Shown in pieces: positions 1 to 9,176 of a stretch of 64,000 nucleotides of DNA. Below the pieces are notes generated by a model that was not told the origin of the DNA, did not search any database, and worked only from the letters and a program-made list of their open reading frames with translations. The stretch is from an uncultured Pelagibacteraceae bacterium (lineage in GTDB: Bacteria > Pseudomonadota > Alphaproteobacteria > Pelagibacterales > Pelagibacteraceae). How positions within the stretch are numbered: the first letter of the stretch is position 1; each line of letters opens with the position of its first letter. The stretch lies in assembly GCA_902587155.1 (NCBI GenBank), contig CACIKE010000001.1, positions 62,001-126,000 on the forward strand, written 5' to 3'. A program made the position numbers and the translations under genes.

Positions 1-588
1 CAGAAAACCAACTCCTGCTGCAGTTCCTATAGATCTCCTAATATCGTATCCAAAAGTTCTCATAAAAGGAACCATTAATGAACCACCACCAATCCCCAGT
101 AACACGGATATGAAACCTATAATAATTCCTGAAATATTTTTAGCTGAATCAGAAATCATTTTTGGATTTTTTAAAAGCTGTTCTCTAAAAAAGATAAAGA
201 ATAGACCAACTATAAAGGCCATAATAGAAAAGAATAAAACGAAAGCTGGTGTTTTTAAGTTTACTGCTAAAAATGTTCCCCCAATAACTCCAAATAAAAT
301 AAATATGCCAAAAGATTTTATAAGCTTAAAATCAACCGCATCATACTCCATATGAGTTTTTGTTGATATAATAGAAGTTGGAATTATAATCGCTAATGAA
401 GTACCAACTGAAAGATGCATTCTTGTTGCAATATCAAAATCTAAAACAGTAAAAGCATAATAAAGAGCAGGCACTATTATAATACCACCACCAACTCCTA
501 ATAAACCTGCCATAAAACCAGCAACAGATGCTGCTAAAGATAAAACAAATAAAAGATTTATAATTTCATTTATGTCTAAAGTTTCCAT
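1..588 (-). CDS. TauE/SafE-family membrane permease, 3' end outside the window
   Basis: This reads right to left and runs off the left edge, so about 196 N-terminal residues are visible. The translation starts METLDINEI and is hydrophobic, with two glycine-rich repeats typical of TauE/SafE permeases: GLLGVGGG near residue 30 and LLGIGGG near residue 160. That internal duplication is the family hallmark. The family moves sulfite, sulfonates or other small organic anions across the inner membrane; the substrate cannot be told here. The ATG shares one base with the dusA stop codon (TAATG), so the two genes are probably co-transcribed and translationally coupled. Confidence 0.85.
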   Translation of the reverse strand, partial: METLDINEIINLLFVLSLAASVAGFMAGLLGVGGGIIIVPALYYAFTVLDFDIATRMHLSVGTSLAIIIPTSIISTKTHMEYDAVDFKLIKSFGIFILFGVIGGTFLAVNLKTPAFVLFFSIMAFIVGLFFIFFREQLLKNPKMISDSAKNISGIIIGFISVLLGIGGGSLMVPFMRTFGYDIRRSIGTAAGVGFL

Positions 589-1592
589 TATGAGTTAGCC
601 TGAATTGCTTTCTCATTATTCTGAACAATTGTCATAATATGTTTTGCTTTTTGAAAATCAGAATCTCTTGCCATCATGTTATCACTTAAATATCTTTTCC
701 ATTCTTTTGAACCAACTTGTCCATGATATAAGCCCACTGTATGTCTCATGATATGATTAATTTTTGTTCCCAATTTTACTTCTCTATCAGCATACTCTAA
801 AAGTTTTTCTACAACTTGTTCCCTTGTAGGACTACTCTTTGTCTTGAATATTTCTTTTTCAATTTCAATTAAGGAATACGGATTTTGATATATTGATCTT
901 CCTATCATTACACCATCACAATGCTTTAAATGATTATTTATTTCCTCAACTTTTGTGATTCCACCATTTATAATTATTTCTAAATTAGGATTTTCTTTTT
1001 TAATATCATAAACCATTTTATAGTTTAATTTTGGAATGTTTAAATTTTGTTTTGGAGATAAACCTGTCAAGATTGCTTTCCTTGCATGCAATATAAATGT
1101 TTTTGAACCAGCATCTCTCATCTTATGAATAAAATCATTTAAATAATCAAATTCTTCTGTATCATCGAAACCAATTCTTGTTTTAGCTGTGACAGGAATT
1201 TTACATGCATTTACCATTGAATTAATACATTCAGCAACCAAATCAGGTTCTTTAATTAAACATGCGCCAAATTTATTTTTTTGAACTTTTTTGCTAGGAC
1301 AACCAAGATTAATATTAACTTCATCATAACCCATATCTTCTGCAATTTTAGCTACTTCTGCTAACTCTTCTTTATTAGAGCCACCAACTTGTAAAGCCAA
1401 TGGTTTTTCTTCAGGACTAAAAGATAAAATTTTTTTTCTATCCCCATGAATTGCAGATTTTGTTGCAACCATCTCAGTATAGAGCATTACATTTTTGCTC
1501 ATCAATCTTAAAAAGAAACGATCATGCCTATCAGTACAATCCATCATTGGGGCAACTGATATTTTTCTTTTTATTTTTTTTTTAGAATCCAA
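588..1592 (-). CDS. dusA: tRNA-dihydrouridine synthase, DusA type
   Basis: A flavoenzyme that reduces uridines in the tRNA D-loop using NADPH. Visible motifs are the N-terminal FMN-site stretch APMMDCTDRH (about residues 14-23), the catalytic cysteine in NLGCPS (Cys98), KTRIGFD, and the phosphate-binding segments NGGI and MIGRSIYQNP. At 334 aa it has the usual DusA length. The start codon is TTG, chosen because the next Met (residue 16) lies inside the conserved N-terminal motif. It begins 11 bases inside the end of dctM, so it is the distal gene of the TRAP operon. DusA is chosen over DusB/C from the APMMD-TDRH signature. Confidence 0.93.
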   Translation of the reverse strand: MDSKKKIKRKISVAPMMDCTDRHDRFFLRLMSKNVMLYTEMVATKSAIHGDRKKILSFSPEEKPLALQVGGSNKEELAEVAKIAEDMGYDEVNINLGCPSKKVQKNKFGACLIKEPDLVAECINSMVNACKIPVTAKTRIGFDDTEEFDYLNDFIHKMRDAGSKTFILHARKAILTGLSPKQNLNIPKLNYKMVYDIKKENPNLEIIINGGITKVEEINNHLKHCDGVMIGRSIYQNPYSLIEIEKEIFKTKSSPTREQVVEKLLEYADREVKLGTKINHIMRHTVGLYHGQVGSKEWKRYLSDNMMARDSDFQKAKHIMTIVQNNEKAIQANS

Positions 1593-2913
1593 GGTCTTTA
1601 CCCATTATTTTATCAGGTAACCATGTAACAATCTCAGGAAAAATACATAAAATTACTATAGCTAAAGCCATAATTATCATAAACGGTATAGATCCTTTTA
1701 AAATTTCTGACAAACTAACGTCTGGGGTAATTCCTTTTATAATATAAAGATTTAATCCAACTGGTGGTGTAATTAAGCCAATCTCCATATTGATTGTAAA
1801 TACTATTGCAAACCAATATGGGTCAAAACCTAAAGTAGTAATAACTGGCAATAATATAGCTGAGGTCATTACAATAACTGCAACTGGTGGTAAAAAGAAA
1901 CCAGCTATTAAAAGAAATATGTTTATTAAAATGAACACAACCCATTTGTTAGAGCTTAATTCGACCATGCTCTGCGCTAATGACTGAGTTACATACAGTT
2001 GTGAAAGAGTGAACGCAAAAAGATATGAGGCAGCGATAATGAACATTATCATCACGCTTTCTTTCATAGAAACTTTAACAATGTTCCAAATCTTTTTTGG
2101 CTGATAAATTTTGTAAACAACAGCTATTAATACAAAAACTAAGAATGCCCCTACTCCAGATGCCTCGGATGGTGTTGCAACTCCTCCATAAAGTACATAG
2201 AGAACTCCTGCTATAATTGCTAAAAAAGGAAGAATTCTCGGTAAAACTTCAAGTTTTTCTTTTAGAGTTGGTCTTACTCTATTTCTTAAAGCTTTTGCTG
2301 CATCTTTATCAATAAAATAACTGTGTATTAGAGCCCATATCGCAAACATACCTGCCAACATAAAACCTGGTACAAGACCACATAAAAATAATCTTCCAAT
2401 AGATGTACCCGTTGCAATTCCATAAACTATTAAAACAATGCTAGGAGGAATTAAAACTCCCAAGGTTCCACCTGCTGCAATGGTTCCTGTCGCGATTTGA
2501 TCGGAATAACCTCTTTTTCTCATTTCAGGTATTCCCATTGTCCCAATCGCAGCACAAGTTGCAGGACTAGATCCGCTTAAAGCTGCAAAAATTGAACAAG
2601 CGCCAATATTTGAAATTACCAATCCACCTGGTACTCTCCAAAGCCATCTATCTAATCCTGTATATAAATCTTTTCCAGCAGGAGAGTTTGCAACAGCCAT
2701 TCCCATTAAAATAAACATTGGTATAGAAAGTAAAACAAATGAATTTAATCCTGCAAAAAATGTTTCAGCAAATACATCAAGCATTTGAAAACCTTCAAAT
2801 GTAACCAAAAGAGCTATCGAAACAAAACTCAAACCAAATGCAATTGGAATTCCAGAAAAAAGTACCAGTAAAGTAAAAACTGCAACAATTAATGCTATAA
2901 TCAGTGGATCCAT
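1582..2913 (-). CDS. dctM: TRAP transporter large permease, DctM family
   Basis: 443 aa with about 12 membrane segments. It is the sodium-coupled translocating subunit of a tripartite ATP-independent periplasmic transporter. Family signatures are seen at SGSSPATCAAIGTMGIPEMR (around residues 113-132), GGTLGVLIPPS, and ITPPVGLNLYIIKGI near the C-terminus. It starts immediately after the dctQ stop codon and overlaps dusA. The substrate is not evident from sequence; family members carry organic acids, including C4-dicarboxylates, sulfonates and 2-oxo acids. Confidence 0.93.
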   Translation of the reverse strand: MDPLIIALIVAVFTLLVLFSGIPIAFGLSFVSIALLVTFEGFQMLDVFAETFFAGLNSFVLLSIPMFILMGMAVANSPAGKDLYTGLDRWLWRVPGGLVISNIGACSIFAALSGSSPATCAAIGTMGIPEMRKRGYSDQIATGTIAAGGTLGVLIPPSIVLIVYGIATGTSIGRLFLCGLVPGFMLAGMFAIWALIHSYFIDKDAAKALRNRVRPTLKEKLEVLPRILPFLAIIAGVLYVLYGGVATPSEASGVGAFLVFVLIAVVYKIYQPKKIWNIVKVSMKESVMIMFIIAASYLFAFTLSQLYVTQSLAQSMVELSSNKWVVFILINIFLLIAGFFLPPVAVIVMTSAILLPVITTLGFDPYWFAIVFTINMEIGLITPPVGLNLYIIKGITPDVSLSEILKGSIPFMIIMALAIVILCIFPEIVTWLPDKIMGKDLGF

Positions 2914-3408
2914 TTATTTAAAATCCTTTTCATCAGTTAATTTTATAATTTCTGCAATATACTGTAATATCATCAATAAAGCCCCTAACATCATTGATGA
3001 ATATGGTATCCATAGTGGTGGATCCCACACAGTTCCTGTTGAATAATTTTTGGTAAATGCCTCCTCAAACATTAAGAACCCAAAATAAAATAAAATTAGG
3101 AAAAATAATAAACTAATAGAAGATGTAAAAATTTTTAATCTAATTATATTTTTTTTGGATAAAAAATCGTAAATCCATTCCATGCTCACATGAGCTTTTT
3201 CACTTAGAACGTATACACTTCCTATAAAAGTTGAAGCAACTAACAGCATAGTTACAAGTTCTGTTTGCCATGTAATTGCTCTTTGAAAAAAATATCTTTC
3301 AAAAACAAGTTCAACGATTACTAAGATGGATAAGAGTAATGCTAATACAGCGAAAGCACCACATGCTTTAGCGATTAGATCGCAAAATTGAAGATACTTT
3401 TTTTTCAT
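2914..3408 (-). CDS. dctQ: TRAP transporter small permease, DctQ family
   Basis: 164 aa with four predicted membrane helices and the conserved WQTELVTMLLVASTFIGSVY segment followed by HVSMEWIYD, typical of DctQ. It forms the membrane complex with the DctM protein encoded directly downstream with no gap. The ATG follows a terminator-like hairpin and a run of eight U residues. The only Shine-Dalgarno-like sequence (GGGG, eight bases upstream) lies in the 3' arm of that hairpin, so translation initiation may depend on whether the stem is open. Confidence 0.9.
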   Translation of the reverse strand: MKKKYLQFCDLIAKACGAFAVLALLLSILVIVELVFERYFFQRAITWQTELVTMLLVASTFIGSVYVLSEKAHVSMEWIYDFLSKKNIIRLKIFTSSISLLFFLILFYFGFLMFEEAFTKNYSTGTVWDPPLWIPYSSMMLGALLMILQYIAEIIKLTDEKDFK

Positions 3409-3414
3409 AAAAAA

Positions 3415-3445
3415 AACCCCTATTTAATAAGAATAAATAGGGGTT
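3415..3445 (-). terminator. terminator-like hairpin between dctP and dctQ
   Basis: A perfect 12-bp stem (3415-3426 with 3434-3445) with a 7-base loop. In the transcribed direction it is followed by eight U residues and then directly by the dctQ ATG. This has all the elements of an intrinsic terminator. It probably acts as a partial terminator or attenuator and/or a 3' stabiliser, giving more dctP than dctQM mRNA. The expression effect is inference. Confidence 0.8.
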
Positions 3446-3459
3446 CTTTATATATTATT

Positions 3460-4470
3460 TTATTTAACTGCTAAAGCCATTTCCATCAGCTTATCGCCAC
3501 CTGGAACTTTATCAGCAAATGCTTTATGAGAGGATTTTTTTGCAATCTCTACCCATGCAGCATGGTCTTTTGCATCCATGTATACTAATTTTACACCTGC
3601 AGCTTTATAAGCATCTTCAAACTTTTTATCTAAGTTTTCTACTTGAGCTGTCATGTATTTCTCAGCAACTTTTCCTGCCTTCATTAAAGCTTTTTGTTGC
3701 TTAGAATTTAAAGCATCAAAAGACTTTTTCGACATCAAAATTGGCTCATACATAAACCATAGACCAAATTTTCCTGGAGGAGTAGCACATGAAACTTGTT
3801 CATAAATTTTATAACTTACAAAACTTCCTGAACTTGTATTAGCACCTGTTAATACACCAGTTTGTAAACCTGTGTAAATTTCAGATGAAGGCATACTTTG
3901 TATACCAGCTCCTGCTGCTTCTAACATTTGATTAAATGCTTTTCCAGCAGCTCTCATAACTTGACCTTTTGCGTCGCTAGGATTTTTAATACATTTTGTT
4001 TTTGAGGCAAAACCACCACCTAACCAAGCATCAGATAAAACTACAACACCAGCATCATTAATAATTTTTTTAATTTCAGTCATCATTGGACCTTTATTAA
4101 ATCTTAATGCGTGGTCATGATTTTTTACTGTTCCAGGCATTAAAGTTGCGTCAAATTCTGGATGGAATTTAGATGCATATGCTAATGGAAAAGCAGAAAT
4201 ATCTAATTGACCAGTTGTCATTGGTTTCCACTGTTCTTTTGGTTTATATAATGATTTAGCTGGGTAAATTCTAATATCTACTCCAACGTTTGCTTTTTTA
4301 ACCTCGTCAGCAATGATTTGAACCATTTCATGACGTGGGTCATAAGATCCATCAGCTCTTGGTGTACCAGGCCATTGGTGACTTGCTTTCAGCGTAACTG
4401 CATAAGCAGAACCAATAGTAGTAAAAACAAAAACTAATGAAGTTAAATATAAAGATATCTTTTTTAACAT
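3460..4470 (-). CDS. dctP: TRAP transporter periplasmic substrate-binding protein, DctP family
   Basis: 336 aa with a Sec signal peptide (residues 1-24, cleavage expected after SAYA). The mature protein begins VTLKASHQWPGTP, typical of DctP proteins. It captures the substrate in the periplasm and delivers it to DctQM. Family segments include GQLDISAFPLAYAS, MRAAGKAFNQMLEAAGA and PSSEIYTGLQTGVLTGAN. A GAGGG ribosome site precedes the ATG. First gene of the dctP-Q-M-dusA-tauE run and separated from dctQ by a hairpin, consistent with excess binding protein. The ligand is unknown. Confidence 0.92.
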   Translation of the reverse strand: MLKKISLYLTSLVFVFTTIGSAYAVTLKASHQWPGTPRADGSYDPRHEMVQIIADEVKKANVGVDIRIYPAKSLYKPKEQWKPMTTGQLDISAFPLAYASKFHPEFDATLMPGTVKNHDHALRFNKGPMMTEIKKIINDAGVVVLSDAWLGGGFASKTKCIKNPSDAKGQVMRAAGKAFNQMLEAAGAGIQSMPSSEIYTGLQTGVLTGANTSSGSFVSYKIYEQVSCATPPGKFGLWFMYEPILMSKKSFDALNSKQQKALMKAGKVAEKYMTAQVENLDKKFEDAYKAAGVKLVYMDAKDHAAWVEIAKKSSHKAFADKVPGGDKLMEMALAVK

Positions 4471-4565
4471 TATTTTTTCCCTCTATTGTTATTTTTAATA
4501 ATTGAATTAAAGTGAACTTATTAATAAGAGTCAAGTCGACAAAAACTCATGATATATATAATTAT

Positions 4566-5708
4566 ATGGATGGACCGTTAAAAAACCTACTAGTAGTTGA
4601 TTTAACTAGGGTATTAGTAGGTCCTTACTGTACTATGATATTATCAGATCTTGGTGCAAGAGTAATTAAAGTTGAGGCACCAGACATAGGAGATGACTCA
4701 AGAAAATTTGGACCATTCATAAAAGATTACTCAGCTTATTTTATGTCTTTGAATAGAGGTAAAGAGAGTATTGCTCTGAATTTAAAGAACACTGATGATA
4801 AAAAAATTTTTGATAAAATTTTATCTAAAGCAGATATTTTAGTTGAAAATTTTAAACCAGGTACTTTGGAAAAATGGGGTTACGGTTGGAATGATGTAAA
4901 TAAAAAATATCCTAAATTAATTTATGCATCTGCTTCTGGATTTGGTCAAACCGGTCCTCTCAAAGAATTGCCTGCTTACGATATGGTTGTGCAAGGCATG
5001 GGTGGATTAATGAGTGTAACTGGACAACCTAATTCTGAACCAACTAGAGTTGGGACATCAATTGGTGACATCACAGCTGGTTTGTTTACAGCAATTGGAA
5101 TTAATGCAGCTCTTTATGATAGACAAAAAACAGGTAAGGGAATGTACATAGATGTTTCGATGCTAGATTGTCAAATAGCAATTTTAGAAAATGCTATAGC
5201 TCGTTACTTAGCAAAAAATGAAATTCCAAAACCAATGGGTTCACGTCATCCATCAATTGCGCCTTTCGAAGCTTTTAAAACAAAAGATAGTTACATTATT
5301 ATTGCTGCTGGGAACGATAGATTATTCGAAAAACTTTGTGAACTTTTAGCAATGCCTGAGATGAGCAAAGATCCAAAATTTTCTGACAATTCATCTAGAT
5401 CTAAAAATATGGATGAACTTAAAAATATACTTGAAAAAAAATTAGTTTCTAGGTCCACTAGTGAATGGGTTAAAGATATGGAAAAAGAAAAAATTCCATG
5501 TGGTCCAATATTTAATATTAAAGAAGCAGTGGAAAATCCTCAAGTAGATGCAAGAAACATGATTGTTAAAGCATTTCATAAAGAGATTGGAGATTTTAAA
5601 TTAGCAGGTAATCCAATTAAAATGTCTACTTATAAAGATGAAAAAACTAGGGGTGATATCCCTGATTTAGACGAACATAGGGAAAAAATTTTAAAAGAAT
5701 TTACTTAA
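4566..5708 (+). CDS. family III CoA-transferase, CaiB/BaiF type
   Basis: 380 aa from the ATG at 4566. An upstream in-frame ATG at 4512 would add 18 unconserved residues, whereas [20 protein letters not shown] is the usual N-terminus. Family III enzymes move CoA between carboxylic acids through an aspartyl-CoA thioester. The likely catalytic Asp is residue 139 in [14 protein letters not shown]. Also visible are [17 protein letters not shown] and [12 protein letters not shown]. It is divergent from the TRAP operon, so it might activate the imported acid, but the acid is not identified. Its TAA stop lies in a TTAA shared with the convergent rpoZ stop. Confidence 0.88.
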   Translation: MDGPLKNLLVVDLTRVLVGPYCTMILSDLGARVIKVEAPDIGDDSRKFGPFIKDYSAYFMSLNRGKESIALNLKNTDDKKIFDKILSKADILVENFKPGTLEKWGYGWNDVNKKYPKLIYASASGFGQTGPLKELPAYDMVVQGMGGLMSVTGQPNSEPTRVGTSIGDITAGLFTAIGINAALYDRQKTGKGMYIDVSMLDCQIAILENAIARYLAKNEIPKPMGSRHPSIAPFEAFKTKDSYIIIAAGNDRLFEKLCELLAMPEMSKDPKFSDNSSRSKNMDELKNILEKKLVSRSTSEWVKDMEKEKIPCGPIFNIKEAVENPQVDARNMIVKAFHKEIGDFKLAGNPIKMSTYKDEKTRGDIPDLDEHREKILKEFT

Positions 5709-6238
5709 TTATTCTCAGCTTCGGTTGAAGTATCTTGATCAGTAGCTTGATTTTCTGTTTCAGTCACCTCATCTAACGAAACATCACCTTGCTCATCACC
5801 TGTCTCATCAGTTGCAGCTGTATCAATATCTGGTTTAGCAGTTTGAGATAGTTCTGCTAAATCTTCATTAGAAACTTGAATTTTCTCTGGAGTTTTTCTT
5901 GCTCTCTTAGATGGTAAAATAGGTGTACCACTTTTTGAAATTTCACCTTTATATAGACTTTCAAAATCATCACCAACATCTTCATCATCTTCAGCACCAT
6001 CATCAACTTGCTCTACATGTTTTCTTAATTTGTAAACTGCACTTTCAGTAAGTTCATCTACTTTAATATTTTCTTCTGCAATTTCTCTAAGAGCAATAAC
6101 TGTATTTTTATCGTTATCTCTATCTAAAGTTGGTTCTATTCCTGTATTAAGTTGAGTTGCTCTTTCTTTAGCAACTAACACTAATTCATAAGGACTTTCT
6201 ACTTTATCGATGCAATCTTCTACTGTTACTCTAGCCAT
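5705..6238 (-). CDS. rpoZ: RNA polymerase omega subunit with long acidic tail
   Basis: The N-terminal ~75 residues match omega: [23 protein letters not shown], then [16 protein letters not shown] and NIKVDEL. Omega helps fold and assemble the beta-prime subunit. At 177 aa it is nearly twice the E. coli length (91 aa). Residues ~80-177 form a low-complexity, mostly acidic, Ser/Thr-rich tail with one short basic patch ([11 protein letters not shown]) in the middle. Some alphaproteobacterial omegas are extended, so the tail may be lineage-typical. No spoT or recO neighbour is seen here. Confidence 0.9.
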   Translation of the reverse strand: MARVTVEDCIDKVESPYELVLVAKERATQLNTGIEPTLDRDNDKNTVIALREIAEENIKVDELTESAVYKLRKHVEQVDDGAEDDEDVGDDFESLYKGEISKSGTPILPSKRARKTPEKIQVSNEDLAELSQTAKPDIDTAATDETGDEQGDVSLDEVTETENQATDQDTSTEAENN

Positions 6239-6281
6239 GCGGAGTATCTATACAGTGAACTTTAAAAAATCAAGGAGAATT

Positions 6282-7487
6282 TTATAAATACATGGGATTT
6301 AGCTTTTTTCTGACAAAAAATAACAAAACTGCAGCTAAAGCAATATAGATAAATGATACTTGAGCAACCTGTTCTATTGAAAATCCTATATCAATTAAAA
6401 GACCAAATAATGCAGTACCAAAAGCGGTTGAAAAAACCATTAATGCTGTAGTTAAGGCTTTTATAGATCCGATGTGCCTTACACCATAAATTTCTGCCCA
6501 TGTTGAAGAGCCTAATACGTTTGCAAGTCCATTTGATATACCAATTAAACCTAAAAATAAGAAAGCTGAAAATGAAATATCAAAATACATTAAAACTATT
6601 GTTGAGATTAACAACGGTATATTCATAAAAATAAGCAACTTTCTGCTAGTGAATTTATCAATCAAGAAACCTGCAACTAGCAAAGTTATTACTGACAAAA
6701 CAGAATAAACCATAAAAGATTGTGCAATTACATAGGTGCCCCACCCTTTAGACTCAGTAATAAAAGATTGGTAAACAAATACACCTGTTGCAATCCATGG
6801 CATTGCTAACATATTCAAACAAACGATATAAAATCTATAATCTTTAAGCACTTCAATTCTTTTCCACTGTTTTATATTTTCACTAGACTCATTTTGATTT
6901 GTTTCTTCTCTAGACTCAAAGTTTAAATTCCTTACCAAGATAAAAGAAGTAATTGGAAGAAATATTAAAACTAATATTGAAATATATATCCATAAATTTT
7001 GCCAAGAAGTAATAGTAAGTAAATATACAATTAAAACAGGTAATATAAATTCAGCAGTAGAGAGACCAAACCAGCTCGTACTTAAAGCTTTTCCTCTAGA
7101 TTTTGTAAAATATCTTGAAATTGTCGTTGTTGCAGTATGAGACATCATACCCTGACCTGAAAATCTCATAAGAAAAATTGAAATAAATAAAAAAGTTATT
7201 GATGAAATTTTTGAGAAGAAAAAACATGAAAAAGATAAAAGCATTGTAACAAAAAATGCAAATTTAAATATATTGATGTCATCTATTTTTTTTCCAACCC
7301 AAATTAATAAAAAACTACTCAACAAAGTTGCGGATGCATAAATTGTTCCAAATTGTCCCTGGGTGATAGATAATGCATCTCGTATACTAGAATTAAAAAG
7401 ACCAAGAAAAAAACTCTGTCCAAAACTAGAAAAAAATGTAAATATGAAACCAAATATAATTACTTTTAAACTTAAACTTTTAAACAT
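6282..7487 (-). CDS. major facilitator superfamily transporter
   Basis: 401 aa with 12 predicted membrane helices in two halves separated by a charged loop (about residues 190-215, rich in Glu/Asn). Motif-A-like basic segments follow helix 2 (WVGKKIDD) and the matching position in the second half (GFLIDKFTSRK). MFS carriers work by uniport, symport or antiport in the inner membrane; the substrate cannot be assigned. Its start is only 11 bases from the start of the divergent dehydrogenase gene, so neither gene has room for a conventional promoter in the gap. Confidence 0.85.
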   Translation of the reverse strand: MFKSLSLKVIIFGFIFTFFSSFGQSFFLGLFNSSIRDALSITQGQFGTIYASATLLSSFLLIWVGKKIDDINIFKFAFFVTMLLSFSCFFFSKISSITFLFISIFLMRFSGQGMMSHTATTTISRYFTKSRGKALSTSWFGLSTAEFILPVLIVYLLTITSWQNLWIYISILVLIFLPITSFILVRNLNFESREETNQNESSENIKQWKRIEVLKDYRFYIVCLNMLAMPWIATGVFVYQSFITESKGWGTYVIAQSFMVYSVLSVITLLVAGFLIDKFTSRKLLIFMNIPLLISTIVLMYFDISFSAFLFLGLIGISNGLANVLGSSTWAEIYGVRHIGSIKALTTALMVFSTAFGTALFGLLIDIGFSIEQVAQVSFIYIALAAVLLFFVRKKLNPMYL

Positions 7488-7498
7488 ATTAAAAAATT

Positions 7499-8368
7499 AT
7501 GAGCTGTAATGTTGCTTTCATAGGTCTTGGTGTCATGGGTTATCCAATGGCTGGTTATATATCAAAAGGTGGACACAATGTAACTGTTTTTAACAGAACA
7601 AAATCCAAAGCTGAAAAATGGATTAAAGAATACAAAGGTAAAATGGCTGATACACCAGCTGAAGCTGCAAAAGATGCTGAATATATTTTTACATGTGTTG
7701 GAAACGATAATGATTTAAGAGAAGTAACTTTTGGAGACAACGGTGCATTTAAAACAATTAAAAAAGGTGCTGTTTATATTGATAACACAACTGCCTCTGC
7801 AACAATTGCAAGAGAGATACATGCTTATGCAAAAAAAAATGGATTTGGTGCATTAGATGCACCAGTATCAGGAGGACAAGCTGGTGCAGAAAATGGAGCA
7901 CTAACAGTTATGATCGGTGGTGATCAGGCAGACTTTGATAAAGCAAAAGATAAGATTGATTGTTACAGTAAAAAAATGAAATTACTTGGTGGTCCTGGCA
8001 ATGGACAGCTAGCTAAAATGGTTAATCAAATTTGTATTGCAGGTTTAGTTCAAGGCTTATCTGAGGCTATTAATTTTGGAATGAAGGCTGGATTGAACAT
8101 GGAAGATGTCATTGAAGTTATTTCAAAAGGTGCTGCTCAATCTTGGCAAATGGAGAATAGATATAAAACAATGATTGATGACAAATTTGATTTTGGTTTT
8201 GCAGTGGATTGGATGAGAAAAGATTTAAAAATTGCGATGGATGAAGCTAAAAATAATGGCTCATTATTACCTGTCACTGAACTCGTTGATAAATATTATG
8301 GTGAAGTGCAAGGCATGGGTGGTAATCGTTGGGATACTTCAAGCTTAATAAAAAGATTTAGAAAGTAA
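7499..8368 (+). CDS. 3-hydroxyisobutyrate/beta-hydroxyacid dehydrogenase family oxidoreductase
   Basis: 289 aa, the standard family length. The Rossmann motif is IGLGVMGYPM (residues 8-17). FNRT after strand 2 is typical of members that prefer NADP(H), such as tartronate semialdehyde or succinic semialdehyde reductases. The substrate loop DAPVSGGQAGA (120-130) and the catalytic Lys173 in GNGQLAKMVNQ are present. The start is fixed by the Rossmann motif eight residues in. The precise substrate (3-hydroxyisobutyrate, tartronate semialdehyde, glyoxylate) is not resolved. It is followed after three bases by a flavin split-barrel gene. Confidence 0.88.
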   Translation: MSCNVAFIGLGVMGYPMAGYISKGGHNVTVFNRTKSKAEKWIKEYKGKMADTPAEAAKDAEYIFTCVGNDNDLREVTFGDNGAFKTIKKGAVYIDNTTASATIAREIHAYAKKNGFGALDAPVSGGQAGAENGALTVMIGGDQADFDKAKDKIDCYSKKMKLLGGPGNGQLAKMVNQICIAGLVQGLSEAINFGMKAGLNMEDVIEVISKGAAQSWQMENRYKTMIDDKFDFGFAVDWMRKDLKIAMDEAKNNGSLLPVTELVDKYYGEVQGMGGNRWDTSSLIKRFRK

Positions 8369-8371
8369 AGT

Positions 8372-8971
8372 ATGCAGCCAGCATACTATGAAGATTTTGG
8401 GGAAATTCAAAATAAGTATTGGTCTATGTTAGATGATGCTGTAACTAATAGAGGCTCACCATTTAGAATTCCGGTTTTTATGTGTGCTCATCAAGATGAA
8501 ATTGATGGTAGAATAGTTGTATTAAGAAAATCAGATAGAACAAATAATTTATTACAGTTTCATACAGATCTTAGATCTCCAAAAGTAGACATCTTAAAAA
8601 AGAATAACAAAGCATCTTTACTTTTTTACGATAAAGACGAAAAGATCCAACTTAGAGTTAAAGTAGAATGTGAAATAAATAATCAAAATTCTACCACTGA
8701 GGAATCTTGGAAAAAAACTCAACATATTAGTAGAAGATGTTATTTAACAGATAGCCCTCCTGGAACATCCTCAGAAAATCCAACTTCTGGGATGATATCA
8801 AAATTAGAAGATTTTGATTACACTATGGAACAAAGTGAAGAAGGATATAAAAACTTTACTGTTATTAAATGTATGATTAAATCTATTGAGTGGCTATATC
8901 TTGCTGCTAAAGGTCACCGAAGAGCAAAGTTTGATTTGGAAAATAAAAAAGAAAGCTGGTTAGTTCCTTAA
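8372..8971 (+). CDS. pyridoxamine 5'-phosphate oxidase-like flavin split-barrel protein
   Basis: 199 aa with the order expected of the PNPOx-like fold: an N-terminal helix, DGRIVVLRKSDRTNNLLQFHTD, then SPKVDILKKNNKASLLFYDKDEKIQLRVK. This resembles the N-terminal FMN-binding region of PdxH-like proteins. The PdxH C-terminal domain is not obvious, so vitamin B6 oxidase activity is not claimed; a pyridoxamine-oxidase-like FMN protein is the safer call. Likely co-transcribed with the dehydrogenase three bases upstream. The 205 bases after it are AT-rich with no clear gene or terminator. Confidence 0.75.
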   Translation: MQPAYYEDFGEIQNKYWSMLDDAVTNRGSPFRIPVFMCAHQDEIDGRIVVLRKSDRTNNLLQFHTDLRSPKVDILKKNNKASLLFYDKDEKIQLRVKVECEINNQNSTTEESWKKTQHISRRCYLTDSPPGTSSENPTSGMISKLEDFDYTMEQSEEGYKNFTVIKCMIKSIEWLYLAAKGHRRAKFDLENKKESWLVP

Positions 8972-9176
8972 AAAATAAGTAGTTTAACTGATTACAAAAC
9001 TTAAAAAATAACTTCCCATAATTAATGAAATAAATATGAGTAAATTTAAAATCATTAGCTCGTATTTAAAAATTCGCAAATTTCTTTAAAAATTTAATTA
9101 TTTTCTTAATCATTAGAATATAAAATTATCTAACTAAGAAAGTTTAAATTAATTTTAAAGAAATATTAAGTTATTA

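Noticed and set aside
4512-4565. Longer start for the CaiB-type gene
   Set aside because: Adds 18 residues with no family counterpart and overlaps the region expected to hold promoters for the divergent dctP gene.
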